The notes under the pieces are model-generated. The model made no database searches and was not told where the DNA came from. It saw only the letters and a list, made by a program, of their open reading frames with translations. From the NCBI GenBank assembly GCA_028583685.1, contig JAMXIF010000031.1, positions 6,644,128 through 6,708,127 on the forward strand: a DNA stretch of 64,000 bases. Direction: 5' to 3'. This document shows, piece after piece, positions 53,530-64,000 of this stretch (position 1 is its first letter; each line of letters opens with the position of its first letter). Source of the stretch: Petaurus breviceps papuanus. Its lineage: Eukaryota; Chordata; Mammalia; Diprotodontia; Petauridae. The position numbers and the translations under genes were made by a program.

Positions 53530-54401
53530 CCTGCCTGACAGAATTCTGAAAGTAGTCATCAGTGGTTCAGGGTCACCCATGAAGGAGGTTATGAGTGGAG
53601 TGCCTCCATGATATCTACTAGTTTACATCTTTACCAATGGCTCACATAAAGCCATAAATAGCACAGTTGTCAGGTTTTCTAATGACACAAAAGTTTAAAA
53701 ATAGCTTACTCAGTGGATGATGGGATCTGAAAAGACTTTATTTGTCAAAATTCACATTTGACCAAATCTAAGATAAACTTTAATAGGGAAAAATCTAATT
53801 TAATAGGTATCAAATCTAAGATGAAATTGAATAGGCAGTCTTAAGAGGCCACATGAAGTAGTAGATGAAGGGGGTTGACCAGAGTCAAGAACACCTGGGT
53901 TCAAGTCTTGCCCCCTGACATATACTAGCTATGTAATTATGGCAAAAATCACTTCCTCTCAGTCAGAGATAAGTTGCTGATCTGCATCTGCATTGATTAA
54001 GGGAATTTTCACACCAGGAGTTCTCGACAAGGGAAGTCACAGGTTTGAACCAAAAACAAAATGTAAATCTTAAAGTCGGGGGGGGGGGGCGGAGAGAGGG
54101 TAATCAGTTTCACCAGTTAACAGAGAGGTGTTGTTGGTGGCCGTTTGTCTGAAAAATAAAAGGGGCAGTTTTAGTGAGCTGACTGTTCAGTATGAGCCAA
54201 AACTGTCCTACAGTAGCCAGTATAGCTAATGAAATCTTTGGCTGCATCAGAAAAGGTGGTGGCCCTCCTCTAGGAAAAGTTCTAGTATCACTCTCCTCTG
54301 CCCTGGCCAGACCACATCTGGAGTGTTAATGGTCATTTAGAATGAATGTCACATTCCAGAGAGGCCAGTGACAGCTGGAAAATGTCCAAAGGACAACAAA
54401 T
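53530..54401 (+). mobile_element. CR1/L3 LINE, 5' piece, split by a MIR
   Basis: Sense L3 order: gtggagtgcctccatgatat, ctttaatagggaaaaatcta, ggggcagttttagtgagctg, ctgcatcagaaaaggtggtg, gaccacatctggagtgttaa, gctggaaaatgtccaaagga. Interrupted by a MIR at 53845-54052. Confidence 0.78.
53845..54052 (+). mobile_element. MIR variant SINE inside L3
   Basis: gagtcaagaacacctgggtt, caagtcttgccccctgacat, ctgatctgcatctgcattga, gggaagtcacaggtttgaac. Confidence 0.72.
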
Positions 54402-54955
54402 ACGGTCAATAAATTAATACATCTTTATTGAGTGCCTACTATGCGCCAGAGACAGTCAAAATAAAAAAGAAAGAACCACCTCCTGCTCCCTGGGAATTTG
54501 CATTTTATCGAGAGAGTTAACATGTATTTATATGTAGGCTATATGGAGTATACACAATAAGATGTTGATATTAGGTGTTTAGGAAGAAAACTTTCAGTTG
54601 AGGGGATCGAGAAAGGTTTTTCGTAGAAGCTGCTCTTTCACCTGAGTCTTGAAAGCAGTGATGGCAACATGACTGGCTTGGATGTATGTTTAATATGATT
54701 GTACATGTATAGCCTGTATTGGATTGCTTGCCATCTTGGGGAGGGGCAAAGGGAGGTGAGAGGGAGAAAAAAATTGGAACCCAAAGTCTTATAAAATTGA
54801 ATGTTGACTCTCTTTGCATGTAATTGGAAAAAAATAAAATAATGTTAAATGGAAGAAAAAAAAGAAAGCAGTAACAAATTGTGTGAGGTTGATTTGAAGA
54901 AAGAACATTGCCGGTCATGTAGAAAGCCCAGTGCAGAGGCACCAAGATGGCATCG
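54402..54955 (-). mobile_element. L2 3' region inside L3, itself split by an L1 end
   Basis: Antisense: cttattgagtgcc-type start (tctttattgagtgcctacta), cctgagtcttgaaagcagt up to 54660, resuming at 54873 with tgtgtgaggttgatttgaag and cccagtgcagaggcaccaag. The two parts join in L2 order across the L1 insertion. Confidence 0.7.
54661..54863 (+). mobile_element. Marsupial L1-type 3' end with target-site duplication
   Basis: gtacatgtatagcctgtatt, gcttgccatcttggggaggg, gcatgtaattggaaaaaaat, then an A-rich tail. Flanked by gaaagcagt (54651-54659 and 54864-54872). A strongly 5'-truncated L1 or an L1-dependent short element. Confidence 0.75.
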
Positions 54956-55618
54956 AAGTGCTTGGGGACTGTCCAACCTGACCAAAGGACCAAAGAATCA
55001 GAGAGGTCATGCAGCTGCCTGTGAACTCTAAACACAAAACCAAAACGACCCTCCAGAGAGCTGGTAGAAGTAGCACTCCGACTGCTAGCTCTGAAAAACA
55101 AAATAAATTACCAGAGTGCTGCAGCAGCCATAGAACTGCTGTTAACTCTAAGAAGTCCAGAGAGCTCACACAGATTATCACAACCACAGTTAACTCTAAA
55201 AATAAAATAAAACAAAAAGACCAAAGACCTAACAGTGGTTATAAGCAGAAAGCTTTCTTTATCTCATTGGAGGAGGGAAACTAGATACATATGTGCTGGG
55301 GAGGGGGGGGGCAGTCAAGGGTGGACAAATCTCAGTACTCAGACCAATAGCTGTGTAGCGAGTTGTAGCCCTGACAATAAGGGGTAACAGCAACAAAGAG
55401 GCAGTTTTGGTTCATAGCAGAGTTTCATGATCAGAAACAATTCTGGGATTTTGCTATAGCTGAGATCATCCAGAGGGTGAGCGCAAAGGATTGTTATTAA
55501 GTCAAGCTCAGGGCACAGCCTGTTTGTTGGACCTTGGCTCAGGAAAACAGGGTGTCTGTCTCCTAATAGTAAAAAGAGGATAGAAAAGAAGGATAGTCTT
55601 GGCATGGGGATCCTGACA
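54956..55618 (-). mobile_element. LTR-like fossil (endogenous retrovirus kin)
   Basis: About 660 bp between L2 and the 3' part of L3. Its right edge on the minus strand starts tgtcaggatccccatgcc, the same TGTCAGG opening as the solo LTR at 48509. A CCAAT-like ctattggtct and ataaagaaagctttctgctt follow. Left end uncertain. Internal motif gttaactctaa recurs. The open frames on both strands are not retroviral genes. No clear target-site duplication. Confidence 0.5.
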
Positions 55619-55955
55619 GGCTGATGAAAAGTCTAGAAATTACATCATATGCAAGTGGGTCAAAGGAACTGGAGGTGTTCAGTTTAGAGGCGAAAAGACC
55701 TAAAAAGAATGTGATCACTCTCCTCAAGTATTTGAAAGGCTGTTGTGTGGAAGAGAGATTTGACCTGTTCTTCTTGGCTCCAGAGAATAGAACCAGAAGC
55801 CCTGGGTAGAAGCTGAACAGGGGAAGCTTTAAGCTTGATGTAAAGAAAACTCCATAATAATTAGAGCCATCCAAAATGAAATGGGCTGAAAGCAATGAGT
55901 TCTTTCACACGAAAGGGCTTCAGGTCGAGGCTGGATGACTTTTGTTAGTTGTACC
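55619..55955 (+). mobile_element. CR1/L3 LINE, 3' piece
   Basis: gtcaaaggaactggaggtgt, ctcctcaagtatttgaaagg, ctgttgtgtggaagagagat, aacctggat-type end (caggtcgaggctggatgact). It continues the L3 copy that stops at 54401. Confidence 0.85.
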
Positions 55956-57402
55956 ATTACATATTGTGGGGATTAGGAGTACAGCACCCTCATGATCTGG
56001 AAAATCTGCATAAAATTTTTTTGGCCCTCCCTTCTAAGAGAGTATTCTGAATTTTTTTCCTTTTTCTTTTATGGGATGTTTATAATACCTTATTGTAAAA
56101 TTTGGGTTGATATTGTACAATACTAATATATGCATTTCTGAATTTCTAAACTTTTTCTGTGTCATCTACTGGCCTTCACATGTCACTGCAACTTCTGCAA
56201 AATTCCCCAAATGTTCCCACTTAATTTTTAGGCTGACCCATGATATATTGAAATCACAATGGGAAACTTGTGATGTGGAAGGGATAACTACTGTAGAGCG
56301 TTTCTTTGTGCAGGGATGAATTTGATTAGAGGCTCTCTGAGGGTCTGTTTTTCTGTGATTTCTTTAAATCGGTGTATGGGTTTTCCAACGGCTTCTGTTG
56401 TATCCTGGCCTTCATGGTTGCTGTCAGAGCTTTCTCCTTGGCAAAACTATAAAATCAGCTCTGAATACTATGAAAAACAGGAAATGTTTTTATTTTCTCT
56501 TAACAAGCTCTGTAGGCCCTCCAGATAAACTCCTTTGCTCTCAAATATACAGTTCTGAAGGGAAAAAGGGTCTTTTCACACACACATACACACACACACA
56601 CACATCAGACCTTTTTCATTTTCTCTTTTCTCTCCCATCCCTCAGGGGGAAAAAAAGGAAAAAGGATCAATAAAGGTGTATTTTCCTAACTCATGTTAAC
56701 TCTCCTTGAAAATCCTTTGGAGTATATGTTTTTTCTGCTTTCTACCTTGGAGCATCTATCCCAGAATCCTGGGAGAATCTTGATGTTCCAACTCTGCCCT
56801 TGCCAGCTAACTGTCCATGTTCTACCAGAAGCAACTTTATTAGAAATAGAACAAGAAGGAGATAAAACAAAACCCGACAGGTGGCTTACTATGGCCCCTA
56901 GTCTCTACTACGATAAATGATTCCCCTGGGAGTCACAACTGCCAAGTGGGTAGGATTTTGTACTGCTAAAGGACTGGCTGCTTTTGGGAAGGTGGGATGA
57001 GGGAGAAAGAGGCTGAGGGTGTGACCATTTGGAAGCATGTTCTCAGGACAGTTGGATTGATGCTATCCTAACTGGACACCCTGACTCCAAACCAAACCCC
57101 AATCTTTCCTCACTCTCATTTGTACTCTTTGGGGAATATTGTGCTTTCCTCTTTTTTATAACCAATTCTAATGTTTCTCACTCATTATTTCTTCAAGCAC
57201 TCCTTCAACAAACATTTTCTAAGTACAATTATAGCATATTTAATGAAGGTATTGCTCAGCATTTGTCTTGGTATGTGAATACCTTTTGTTTCTATCTAGG
57301 ACAGTGTTTCTAGTCTCCTTCATATCATTGACCATGTCTCTTTAAATTCAGGTTTGCCTAATGTCTCCTTAGATTCCCTTTCTCATTCCTCCTGCAGTAC
57401 AC
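55956..57402. other. Mostly unassigned
   Basis: A (CA)n run of about 30 bp lies at 56577-56606. Otherwise no recognised element over 1.4 kb. Overlapping short frames at 56316-56920 lack splice context and domain content. Confidence 0.4.
56577..56606. repeat. (CA)n microsatellite
   Basis: cacacacatacacacacaca. Confidence 0.95.

Positions 57403-57442
<40 letters not shown>
57403..57442. repeat. (CA)n microsatellite
   Basis: About 40 bp of CA, directly followed by the pyrimidine-rich tract. Confidence 0.95.
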
Positions 57443-57444
<2 letters not shown>

Positions 57445-57800
57445 TTCATATTGTCTTTGTCTAGGTCTCTATCTGTGTCTGCATGTCTATCTATCTCTCT
57501 CCCTTTCTGTCTCTATCTGTCCCTCCCTCTCTCCTTCTGCCTCTTTCTCTCTACCTCTCTCTGCTTTTCTTTCTCTCTTCCCCTGTCTGCCTTCTTCTCT
57601 CTCTCCCTCTGTCTAATCTAATATCTCTGTCCCTCCTCCTTCTCTGAACTTCCTCCTCTTTCCCCCCTCTTCTCCTCTCTTTCTTCTTTTCTCTCCTTCC
57701 CTTCCCTACTCTTTTTTCCCCTTCCCTTCCTTTTCCCTCCCTTCTTCCTTCCTCCCCTCTCCATTCCCCTCTCTCCTCTGTCTCCTCTCCCCATCCAGGT
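57443..57800. repeat. Polypyrimidine (CT-rich) tract
   Basis: Roughly 360 bp of C and T with very few purines on the plus strand, mixed ctct, cttcc, ccct units. The minus-strand Arg/Glu/Lys/Gly frame across it is a composition artefact. Confidence 0.93.
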
Positions 57801-58460
57801 CCAAGATACTCAAGGATCAACTGTCCATCTTAATCCATAACTCATTCCCAATGAATCTCCCTTGCCTGAACCAGAATAAATCATATGACATCATAATGAA
57901 GCTAAGGACATTGTCTTAAGGCAGAATGCAAGGTCAATAACGAGGAGTTAAATAAAGCATCAAGCCCTCTCACCACCAATTTCCCAAGACTCTCAGCTCT
58001 GCAGCTGGCTCCTGGGATGCAGGCCTGGTCTCATCTCCTGTCCCTCCTAAATAGGAGCAGCATATTTTGTCCCCCATCCCAGAGAGCTGTGCTTCAGCTG
58101 TACTGAGTGACCCTGCTTGCTTGGCACAGGAACCCTCCAGACATTAAGACTGTAGACTGCTCTGAAAATGCTTCTTGTCTGCATGGCCTTCAGACAAACA
58201 GGATGCCAGGGCAGCCTGTTCCCAGCCATTATTTCTCCCCCATCTTTCTCCCCCTGCCCTAGGATTCTTTAACCCTATATCTTCTCTTCCCTACCATTCT
58301 TACAATATTCCCATCTCCTTTCAGTTTGGGTGTGTGTGCCAGATTCTCCTGATTTATGTGGCCCCAAAGAAAATATGAGACCAGAACCTCCACCCCTTTA
58401 CAGAGAAATTTGTTATAATAATAATTTGTAGTAATAATGAGTATGTGATAATAATTTAAC
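57801..58460. other. Unassigned
   Basis: Nothing recognised. AT-rich ataataattt strings at 58415-58470 lead into the next L2. Confidence 0.35.
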
Positions 58461-58717
58461 AATATTATGCATTTATTAAATTTTGTTGTGTGCAGATAGT
58501 ATGCTAAGAGCTTGAGAAAGAAGGGCAAAAAGTCCCTGCCCTTGAGAAATCCCCCTTCTCCCAGAGACAGTGTATGAACAGCTATGTGCCAATGAGATAC
58601 ACCAAGGGTAAATTAGAAGTAATTTCATAGGGAAGGTGCTAGCATTAAGGGAACCTGGGAAAGGCTTCCTGCAGAAGATGAAAATCTAGGTGAGTTTCCA
58701 GGAAGCTTGGGCATCAA

Positions 58718-58946
58718 GACGGCATGGTGGTTAGGGTGCTGGGCCTCCAGACAGGAAGACTCATCCTCCTGGGTTTAAATCTTGCCTCAGACATTTCCTA
58801 CCTCTGGGACCCTGGGCAAGTCATTTTGCCTCATTTTCCTCCTCTGTAAAATGAACTGGAGAAGGAAATGGCAAACCACACCAATATCTTTGCCAAGAAA
58901 ACCCCAAATGAGCAGTAAGACATGACTGAAACAATTAAACAACAGA
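58718..58946 (+). mobile_element. Mar1-type SINE inside L2
   Basis: acggcatggtggttagggtg, gctgggcctccagacaggaa, gggaccctgggcaagtcatt, ctggagaaggaaatggcaaa, gacatgactgaaacaattaa. Confidence 0.9.
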
Positions 58947-59111
58947 AGAGAAGCTGAGAGAAGGAGAGAGTATCCTGGGCAATGTGGGAGTGAGGGAGAG
59001 AGGAGACAACAAAAAAGTAGAATCTGGAATCAGTGTCTTGTTCAGTGAACACCAAGGAGGCCATTGTCACCAAATCAAAGAGTACGTGAAGGAGAAGGGA
59101 AGGATGAAAGG

Positions 59112-59357
59112 AACAAGTATTCAATCAGTGCCTGTTGTCTGCTAGGCACCATGCAAAGCACTTTACAAATATTTCGTTGATCCTCATAATAACTCTGGGA
59201 GGTAAGTTATTTTTATACCTATTTTACAATTGAGGAAACAGAGGTTAAGTGACTTGACCAGGGTCACACAATTAGTAAGTATCTCAAGTCAAATTTGAAC
59301 CCAGGTCTTCCTGACTAAAAGCCCAATGCTAAATTCATTGCTTTATCTAGCTATCTT
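59112..59357 (-). mobile_element. MIR SINE inside L2
   Basis: Antisense: tgctaggcaccatgcaaagc, cctattttacaattgaggaa, gacttgaccagggtcacaca, gaacccaggtcttcctgact, tttatctagctatct. Confidence 0.88.
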
Positions 59358-59559
59358 TGGAGAAAAGTATAGACAGATTGGAGAAGTAGGAAGGAGCCAA
59401 ATGATAAAGGGCATTACAAACCAAACAAAGGATTATATATTTGGTCACAGAGGTAACAAGGAGTCACCAGAGTTTATTAAGGGGATGTGACATGGTCCAA
59501 ACCTATGCTTTGGGAAGATCCCCTTGACAGCTGAGTAGAGGACAGACTTTAAAACAGTG

Positions 59560-60420
59560 TTGGACTTGTTAGTTTAATGCAGCCCATATTTTTTTCCTCT
59601 TCACTTTGGTCATATGAAATATCAAGCACAATTATAAGCAAATTTATCTCTATATCATTATTTCAAATTGGTTATTAGGAAATTTCCGAAGTACATATTG
59701 GTCTTAATATAATTATTAAAGCTCAAAAGGATTAATCAGAGGGATAACCACAAGTTTATTATTTTGAAGCAGAGCCCTTGTTATCTGAGACAAAAAAGGA
59801 CCAGTTGAATTAGAACTCTTCAAATTTCAAGATGCTTCAATTAACTTTAAGAAATATCCAAATTCATTTTAACCTTATTAGTAAATATCAAGGCATCTAA
59901 ACTTAGCTTAATTTGCCTTTTCTAAAAAGTATAAATGTTCCTTACCTGCTCTCCTGCCTTTCCTGAGCATATTATCTACATGTTTGTGATATCCTTGTGA
60001 GTTAGGGCAAGTCTTAGGCAAAACAGTGAGACAGACAACACAACAAATTTTATGAAGGGCCTACTATGTGTAGCCACTTTTTGGTGACTGTGAAAGACAC
60101 CAAACCTACCCAGAGTGATGTCCTTGCCGATACCATAATGAAATGAAAAAGGCCTATGGCTGCAGTTTTACATTTCACAGCCAAGCACTTTAAACAGAGA
60201 CAATAAAATGGTTATGATGGCCATAAAAATGTTGTTAATGGGCACAGCTTACACCCTTTTACACACACACCCTCCATAAAAAAGAAAACAGTGGTGAGGT
60301 CTTTCCTGGATGGGTTTGTTCACAAGGTATTCATAAGAACTTTATTACTGAGGAGAGAAATATCGATCCATTGATTTCTCTTTAGAACCTCTTACATGCA
60401 GATTGGATTGTTGGGGCCAG
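59560..60420. other. Unassigned AT-rich sequence
   Basis: 59565-59700 may be a worn DNA transposon (gacttgttagtttaatgcag near its left edge), not certain. The rest shows nothing recognised. Confidence 0.35.
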
Positions 60421-60424
60421 GAAA

Positions 60425-60548
60425 ATCAGTTAATCAATAAGCATTCATTAAATATCTACTAGATTCTAGGTACAGTACTTTGTCTTGGGGATACATATAT
60501 AAAAAGTGAGACAATGCCTGCCCTCAGGGACAGAAATATTGTCCATTT
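60425..60548 (-). mobile_element. L2 3' end
   Basis: Antisense: atcaataagcattcattaaa, ctaggtacagtactttgtct, tggggatacatatataaaaa, ctgccctcagggaca. Confidence 0.85.
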
Positions 60549-61454
60549 AATGTTGTTTGGTTTCCATGATGGTCATTCAGACAAAAAGATATCATAAAAA
60601 AACTATTAAAGAAATATTCTGAATGGATGTTTCAAATAAATGGAAACAGACATAGCTTCCTACTCCTAAGCCCCATAGTGTGGGGGTAAGTGGGTACTTA
60701 GTGAGGAGGAGGTGGAGAGTGGTTGGCGTGTTTTATCATAAACTATCTCCGGAGTTTTCTCAAGCTGATTCCTTGGTGTGGAGTATTTCCCACCTGTCCC
60801 GTCAGCTTTTCCGCTTCCCTCCCCCACCCCATGTTTTTCCCAATCTAGTTCCATGATGATCTTCTCATGCCTTTGTACTTTAAACTCTCAGGTTCAGTTC
60901 GGGACATCCTTCCCAGAGCTCTAGGCTGGTTTGAATTTTGAACTCCTAGCTTTGATCTTGACGTGGCTTTATGTTTACAAACTAAATCTAAATTTGGACC
61001 CCATGCTCACACCTGCCAGTATTTTCTTTACCTCTAGACCTGTGAATTGCTGCATACCTAATTAAGAAATGACAGAAATAGATTTTTAAAAAGAAGTCTG
61101 TAAAGAGGATCTATTTCCTTCTTTTGTTATTTTCTCCCTCAAGGTCACAAACATCTATGTATCTATTTATTGAAAGAATAATCATTACCAACATAGTTTG
61201 TCAAGCCACCCTATTAGACCTTGAAATAATATTGTTATACAGCCAGCAAGACCAAGCATAAATATTCCATATTGATTTTTCCAAATAAACAAAAGAAGAA
61301 CAGCACTGAGGTCAGCCTCAGTTCCCTGTTTTTGGTAGGGGCATCAAAGCCCTCCTTTGCCGAAGAGTAGTATCTTACTAGCTATTGACCTTCATGATAC
61401 CCTCAGAAGTTAGTGTGTGCCTCTAATTAACCCTGAGAGATATAAATAACAGCT
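60549..61454. other. Repeat-poor intronic block
   Basis: 0.9 kb without a recognised transposon. Confidence 0.4.
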
Positions 61455-61455
61455 T

Positions 61456-61735
61456 AGGCAGCTAAATGGCACAGTGGATAGAGTACTAGATCTAGGGTCA
61501 GGAAGATCTGAGTTCAAATCTTCCCTCAGATACTTACTCATTCTGTGACCCTCTCACTCTGCCTCAGTTTCCTTAACTTCAGTTAGCCTCAGTTTCTTCA
61601 TCTGTAAAATAGGGACAGCAATAGCCCCTGCCTCTCAGGGTTGTTGAAAAGATAAAATTATATACTGTTTTATAAAGCAGGAGCTTTAAAACTTAAAACA
61701 CTATACAAATGCAATTTATTATTTGATTTATATTT
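61456..61735 (+). mobile_element. MIR SINE, near full length
   Basis: cttaggcagctaaatggcac, ctgagttcaaatcttccctc, gtttcttcatctgtaaaata, gcctctcagggttgttgaaa. The segment ctcagtttc is duplicated inside the CORE (61560-61600). Confidence 0.88.
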
Positions 61736-61754
61736 TTTATTGTTACTATTATTA

Positions 61755-61886
61755 TGGATAGAAACTAGAATTGTAGGTTTTTTGGCTTAATGAACTCCAA
61801 TCTGAAGAAAAAAATTACTTGTTTAGGGTCTCACAGTCAACAGGTATCAAGAAGTCGGCCAAGATCCAGGTCTTCCTTGTTTTGGA
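61755..61886 (-). mobile_element. MIR fragment
   Basis: Antisense: gaaactagaattgtaggttt, gtttagggtctcacagtcaa, ccaggtcttccttgttttgg. Confidence 0.6.
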
Positions 61887-61887
61887 G

Positions 61888-62150
61888 CTAGCTCTTACAA
61901 GTGGAGAGATCCCTGGGTTTCGAGTTAGGAAGACATGAGCTTAAATTTAGCCTCAGACATTTTCTAGTCATGTGATATAGGCAACTCACTTAACCTCTGT
62001 TTCCTCATCTTTAAAATGGACATAATAATAATAACCCTTACCTGCCAAGATTTTTAGGAGAATCAGATTAGATAACATTTGTAAAGTGCTTGGCACAGTG
62101 CCTGGCACAAGGGATGCATTATTAAAATGTAAGTTATAATAATAATGTTT
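61888..62150 (+). mobile_element. MIR SINE, near full length
   Basis: gtttcgagttaggaagacat, tttcctcatctttaaaatgg, gcttggcacagtgcctggca, attattaaaatg. Confidence 0.88.
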
Positions 62151-62750
62151 GGATGCAACAATCTGGGAAAGAAAATTATGAAGCAAATAGGAGCTTACAC
62201 TCGATTATATAAGATTGTGTGAAAGTTAAAACCAAAGTGTTCCTCTTTTAAATAATGCATTATTAAGCATCGCCACAACTAATTGATTTTGCTTAGTGTC
62301 TATTTACATATAAATTACTTTTTTGTACAATTTCTGGTGCTTTCTTTAATATATGTATGTATGTTTATATTTATGTATCTGAGGAAGGGAAGTTGAATGG
62401 TACCTAATGAACTGTTCTGTACCCAAAGAAAATAGATTTATGAATTAACCCTGGCATCCAGGTCTAGAAAGGTCTTTGGAAATTCCTCTAGCCCATCTCA
62501 TTGTGTCCAGAATCATCCTTAAACAGATAGATCTGATTTTTAACTTTTCCAAACAAGGAAATTCCACAGAGCTTAAAAAAATTGTCAGTGGTATTTACAC
62601 ATTTTCCCACCACCAATAAAATATATTATATACATATATGTATGTATGTATTTAAATAATGTATGTCCCAGGCCAAGCAAAGTGCTTTGCACATAGTAAA
62701 CACTTTAAAATGCCTTTTGTTTGTTTGAGCTTTTGAGGTTGTTATGTTGA
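62151..62750. other. Mostly unassigned; small simple repeat
   Basis: A (TATG)n run lies at 62625-62652, followed by a MIR/L2 end (aaagtgctttgcacatagta, 62680-62705). A possible MIR variant scrap lies at 62460-62510. Confidence 0.4.
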
Positions 62751-62759
62751 TTGATTGAT

Positions 62760-63535
62760 TTTCAAATTTCCATGAAGCTTCTTCGTCCTTTACTTCTCAT
62801 TCATTTTTCCTCTTATATGATTGTTCTTATATGACTTGTACTTTGTTCTCCTGGCTCTTTATTTTATTTTTTGCTTTGCATTATTTCATAATGTTCATTC
62901 TAGATTTCTTTGTATTCCTCTACTTCTTAGTCTTATTTTCATTCTAGTATTCCACTGCGTTAATATACCGCTATTTATTTGACCATTTCTCTATTATTGG
63001 ACTTTCAGCTGCCTCTAGCATTTTGCAATTACAAATAATGCTACTGCTAAAATCTTTGTACATAAAACTCTCTTTTGTTGTTTTTCTTAACACTTTTATG
63101 CTATATTCCCAATGATAAAATTATTGGGCCAAAGAAGAATTACTTTTGTAACTTTTACTACTCACTGCCATATTGTTTTAGAAAAAGATGCCACAAGTTT
63201 GCAATTCCACCAGCAATGAATGAGTGTTCCTGTTTCTACACAACCCTCTTGGCATTTATTTTCATTGTTATTAATTTTTTTAAATTTCATGGGTATGATG
63301 TACCTCAAAATTGTTTCAATTTGTATCTCCTTATTAGTAATATTGAGCACTCCTTCAAATAATATTTGTTTCTTCCTTTGAAAAATATTCATATAAATCT
63401 TTTGATCATTTATCTATTATAAACTGGGAGTTCCCTTTGTGAGTTTTTAAAATATATATTTTAGAAATTAAATTTTCATATGTCATATTTTCCATTAATA
63501 TCCTTATACAGAGTTTAGTCAAACAAAATCTCTCC
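62760..63535 (-). mobile_element. L1 LINE 3' region
   Basis: Antisense copy of the L1 ORF2 end and 3' region: gactttcagctgcctctagc, attacaaataatgctactgc, tgatgtacctcaaaattgtt, gcaattccaccagcaatgaa, tattgagcactccttcaaat. The reverse complement contains gcagtggaatactag as expected near the L1 3' end. Inactive. Confidence 0.78.
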
Positions 63536-63544
63536 TACTCCCCG

Positions 63545-63668
63545 TCCCACATTTAACAGATGAGGAACCTGATACTCAGAGAAAGAAAGCAATTTATCCA
63601 AGGTCATATAGCTGTTTAGTTGTATACCAGACACCAGACCACAAGATCAGTTCACTATATTATCTAAA
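63545..63668 (-). mobile_element. MIR fragment between L1 pieces
   Basis: Antisense: cacatttaacagatgaggaa, atccaaggtcatatagctgt. Confidence 0.7.
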
Positions 63669-63689
63669 TACTAAATATCTAAATCTCTA

Positions 63690-63845
63690 TCTAAAATATC
63701 TTAATACTCTACTTTTTATTCTGTTAATCTGGACTATTTTTTTGTAAATATGCATACATTTCATTTAAGTTTTCAGTTTTATATAAATGAAATAGTTCCT
63801 GATAATTTCTTTTTCATTGTTTTCACTAAACTTTTCTCCTTTTAA
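63690..63845 (-). mobile_element. L1 ORF2 fragment
   Basis: Antisense: ttctgttaatctggactatt, gtaaatatgcatacatttca, gaaatagttcctgataattt. The same ORF2 zone as the inverted piece at 48875-49080. Confidence 0.72.
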
Positions 63846-64000
63846 ATAAATGACCCTATACAATCATCAACAGTGGCTGAAGGGATTGGTTGCTGGTACT
63901 TCAAAGGGAGATGTGCTAAATAACTAGAAGAACTAATCAATGCTGAAAACCCTTTAATTTGAGGCTTTAAAGTTTGACTGGTGAGACCCAAGGGAACATA
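63846..64000. other. Unassigned, window edge
   Basis: Nothing recognised. Confidence 0.3.

Larger units (their letters stand above)
58465..59558 (-). mobile_element. L2 3' region, antisense, split by two SINEs
   Basis: Three pieces in L2 order: 58465-58717 (gctaagagcttgagaaagaa, aaaagtccctgcccttgaga, gggaaaggcttcctgcagaa), 58947-59111 (ggagagagtatcctgggcaa, caccaaggaggccattgtca) and 59358-59558 (gataaagggcattacaaacc, ggggatgtgacatggtccaa). Confidence 0.82.

Noticed and set aside
54571-55101. 176-codon minus-strand open frame
   Set aside because: It spans an L2, an L1-type 3' end and an LTR-like block, so it is a chance frame across several fossil elements.
57551-57820. Arg/Glu-rich minus-strand frame
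   Set aside because: Composition artefact of the polypyrimidine tract.

Overview
This window is vertebrate genomic DNA, almost certainly from a marsupial. The repeats point that way: many tRNA-derived CORE-SINEs whose 3' end is a BovB/RTE LINE tail (Mar1-type), dense MIR and L2, CR1/L3 remnants, and a younger A-tailed tRNA-derived SINE like those of Australian marsupials. That last point favours an Australasian marsupial over an opossum, but only as an inference. One 10-N assembly gap lies inside a GGAA microsatellite at 2747-2756.

Only two host coding segments could be recognised. They are consecutive internal exons of DPP6, the catalytically dead dipeptidyl-peptidase-like subunit of Kv4 potassium channels, on the + strand at 37200-37354 and 39399-39496. 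Both have canonical AG/GT borders and compatible phases and read straight through one another. They encode part of the extracellular beta-propeller. No other DPP6 exon was found by eye, so the flanks are read as parts of two large introns (at least 37 kb upstream and 24 kb downstream).

Layout. 1-590 is an antisense L2 reverse-transcriptase fossil. 590-32000 is intron dominated by MIR and L2 fragments, two GGAA microsatellites, an LTR-like block near 27.2-27.9 kb and a hAT element at 28.4 kb. 32-37 kb is a cluster of SINEs and hAT elements, ending with a SINE nested in a SINE about 110 bp before the first exon. 37.2-39.5 kb holds the exon pair with a 2.0 kb intron. 39.5-64 kb is downstream intron. 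It holds a solo class I LTR (47973-48509), an inverted L1 fragment inside L2 (48.8-49.5 kb), a SINE dimer (52491-52774), a multilayer nest in an L3 LINE (53.5-55.96 kb), a 360-bp pyrimidine-rich tract (57.4-57.8 kb) and an L2 interrupted by two SINEs (58.5-59.6 kb).

No new gene system, CRISPR array, structural RNA gene or intact mobile element was found. The main interest is transposon stratigraphy: several insertions can be ordered from target-site duplications, and two SINE families show different duplication lengths, in keeping with two different LINE partners. A likely Ser-to-Cys change in the second DPP6 exon also deserves a check. Family names come from recall of consensus sequences, not from a database search, and element ends without a stated target-site duplication are accurate to roughly 5-20 bp.
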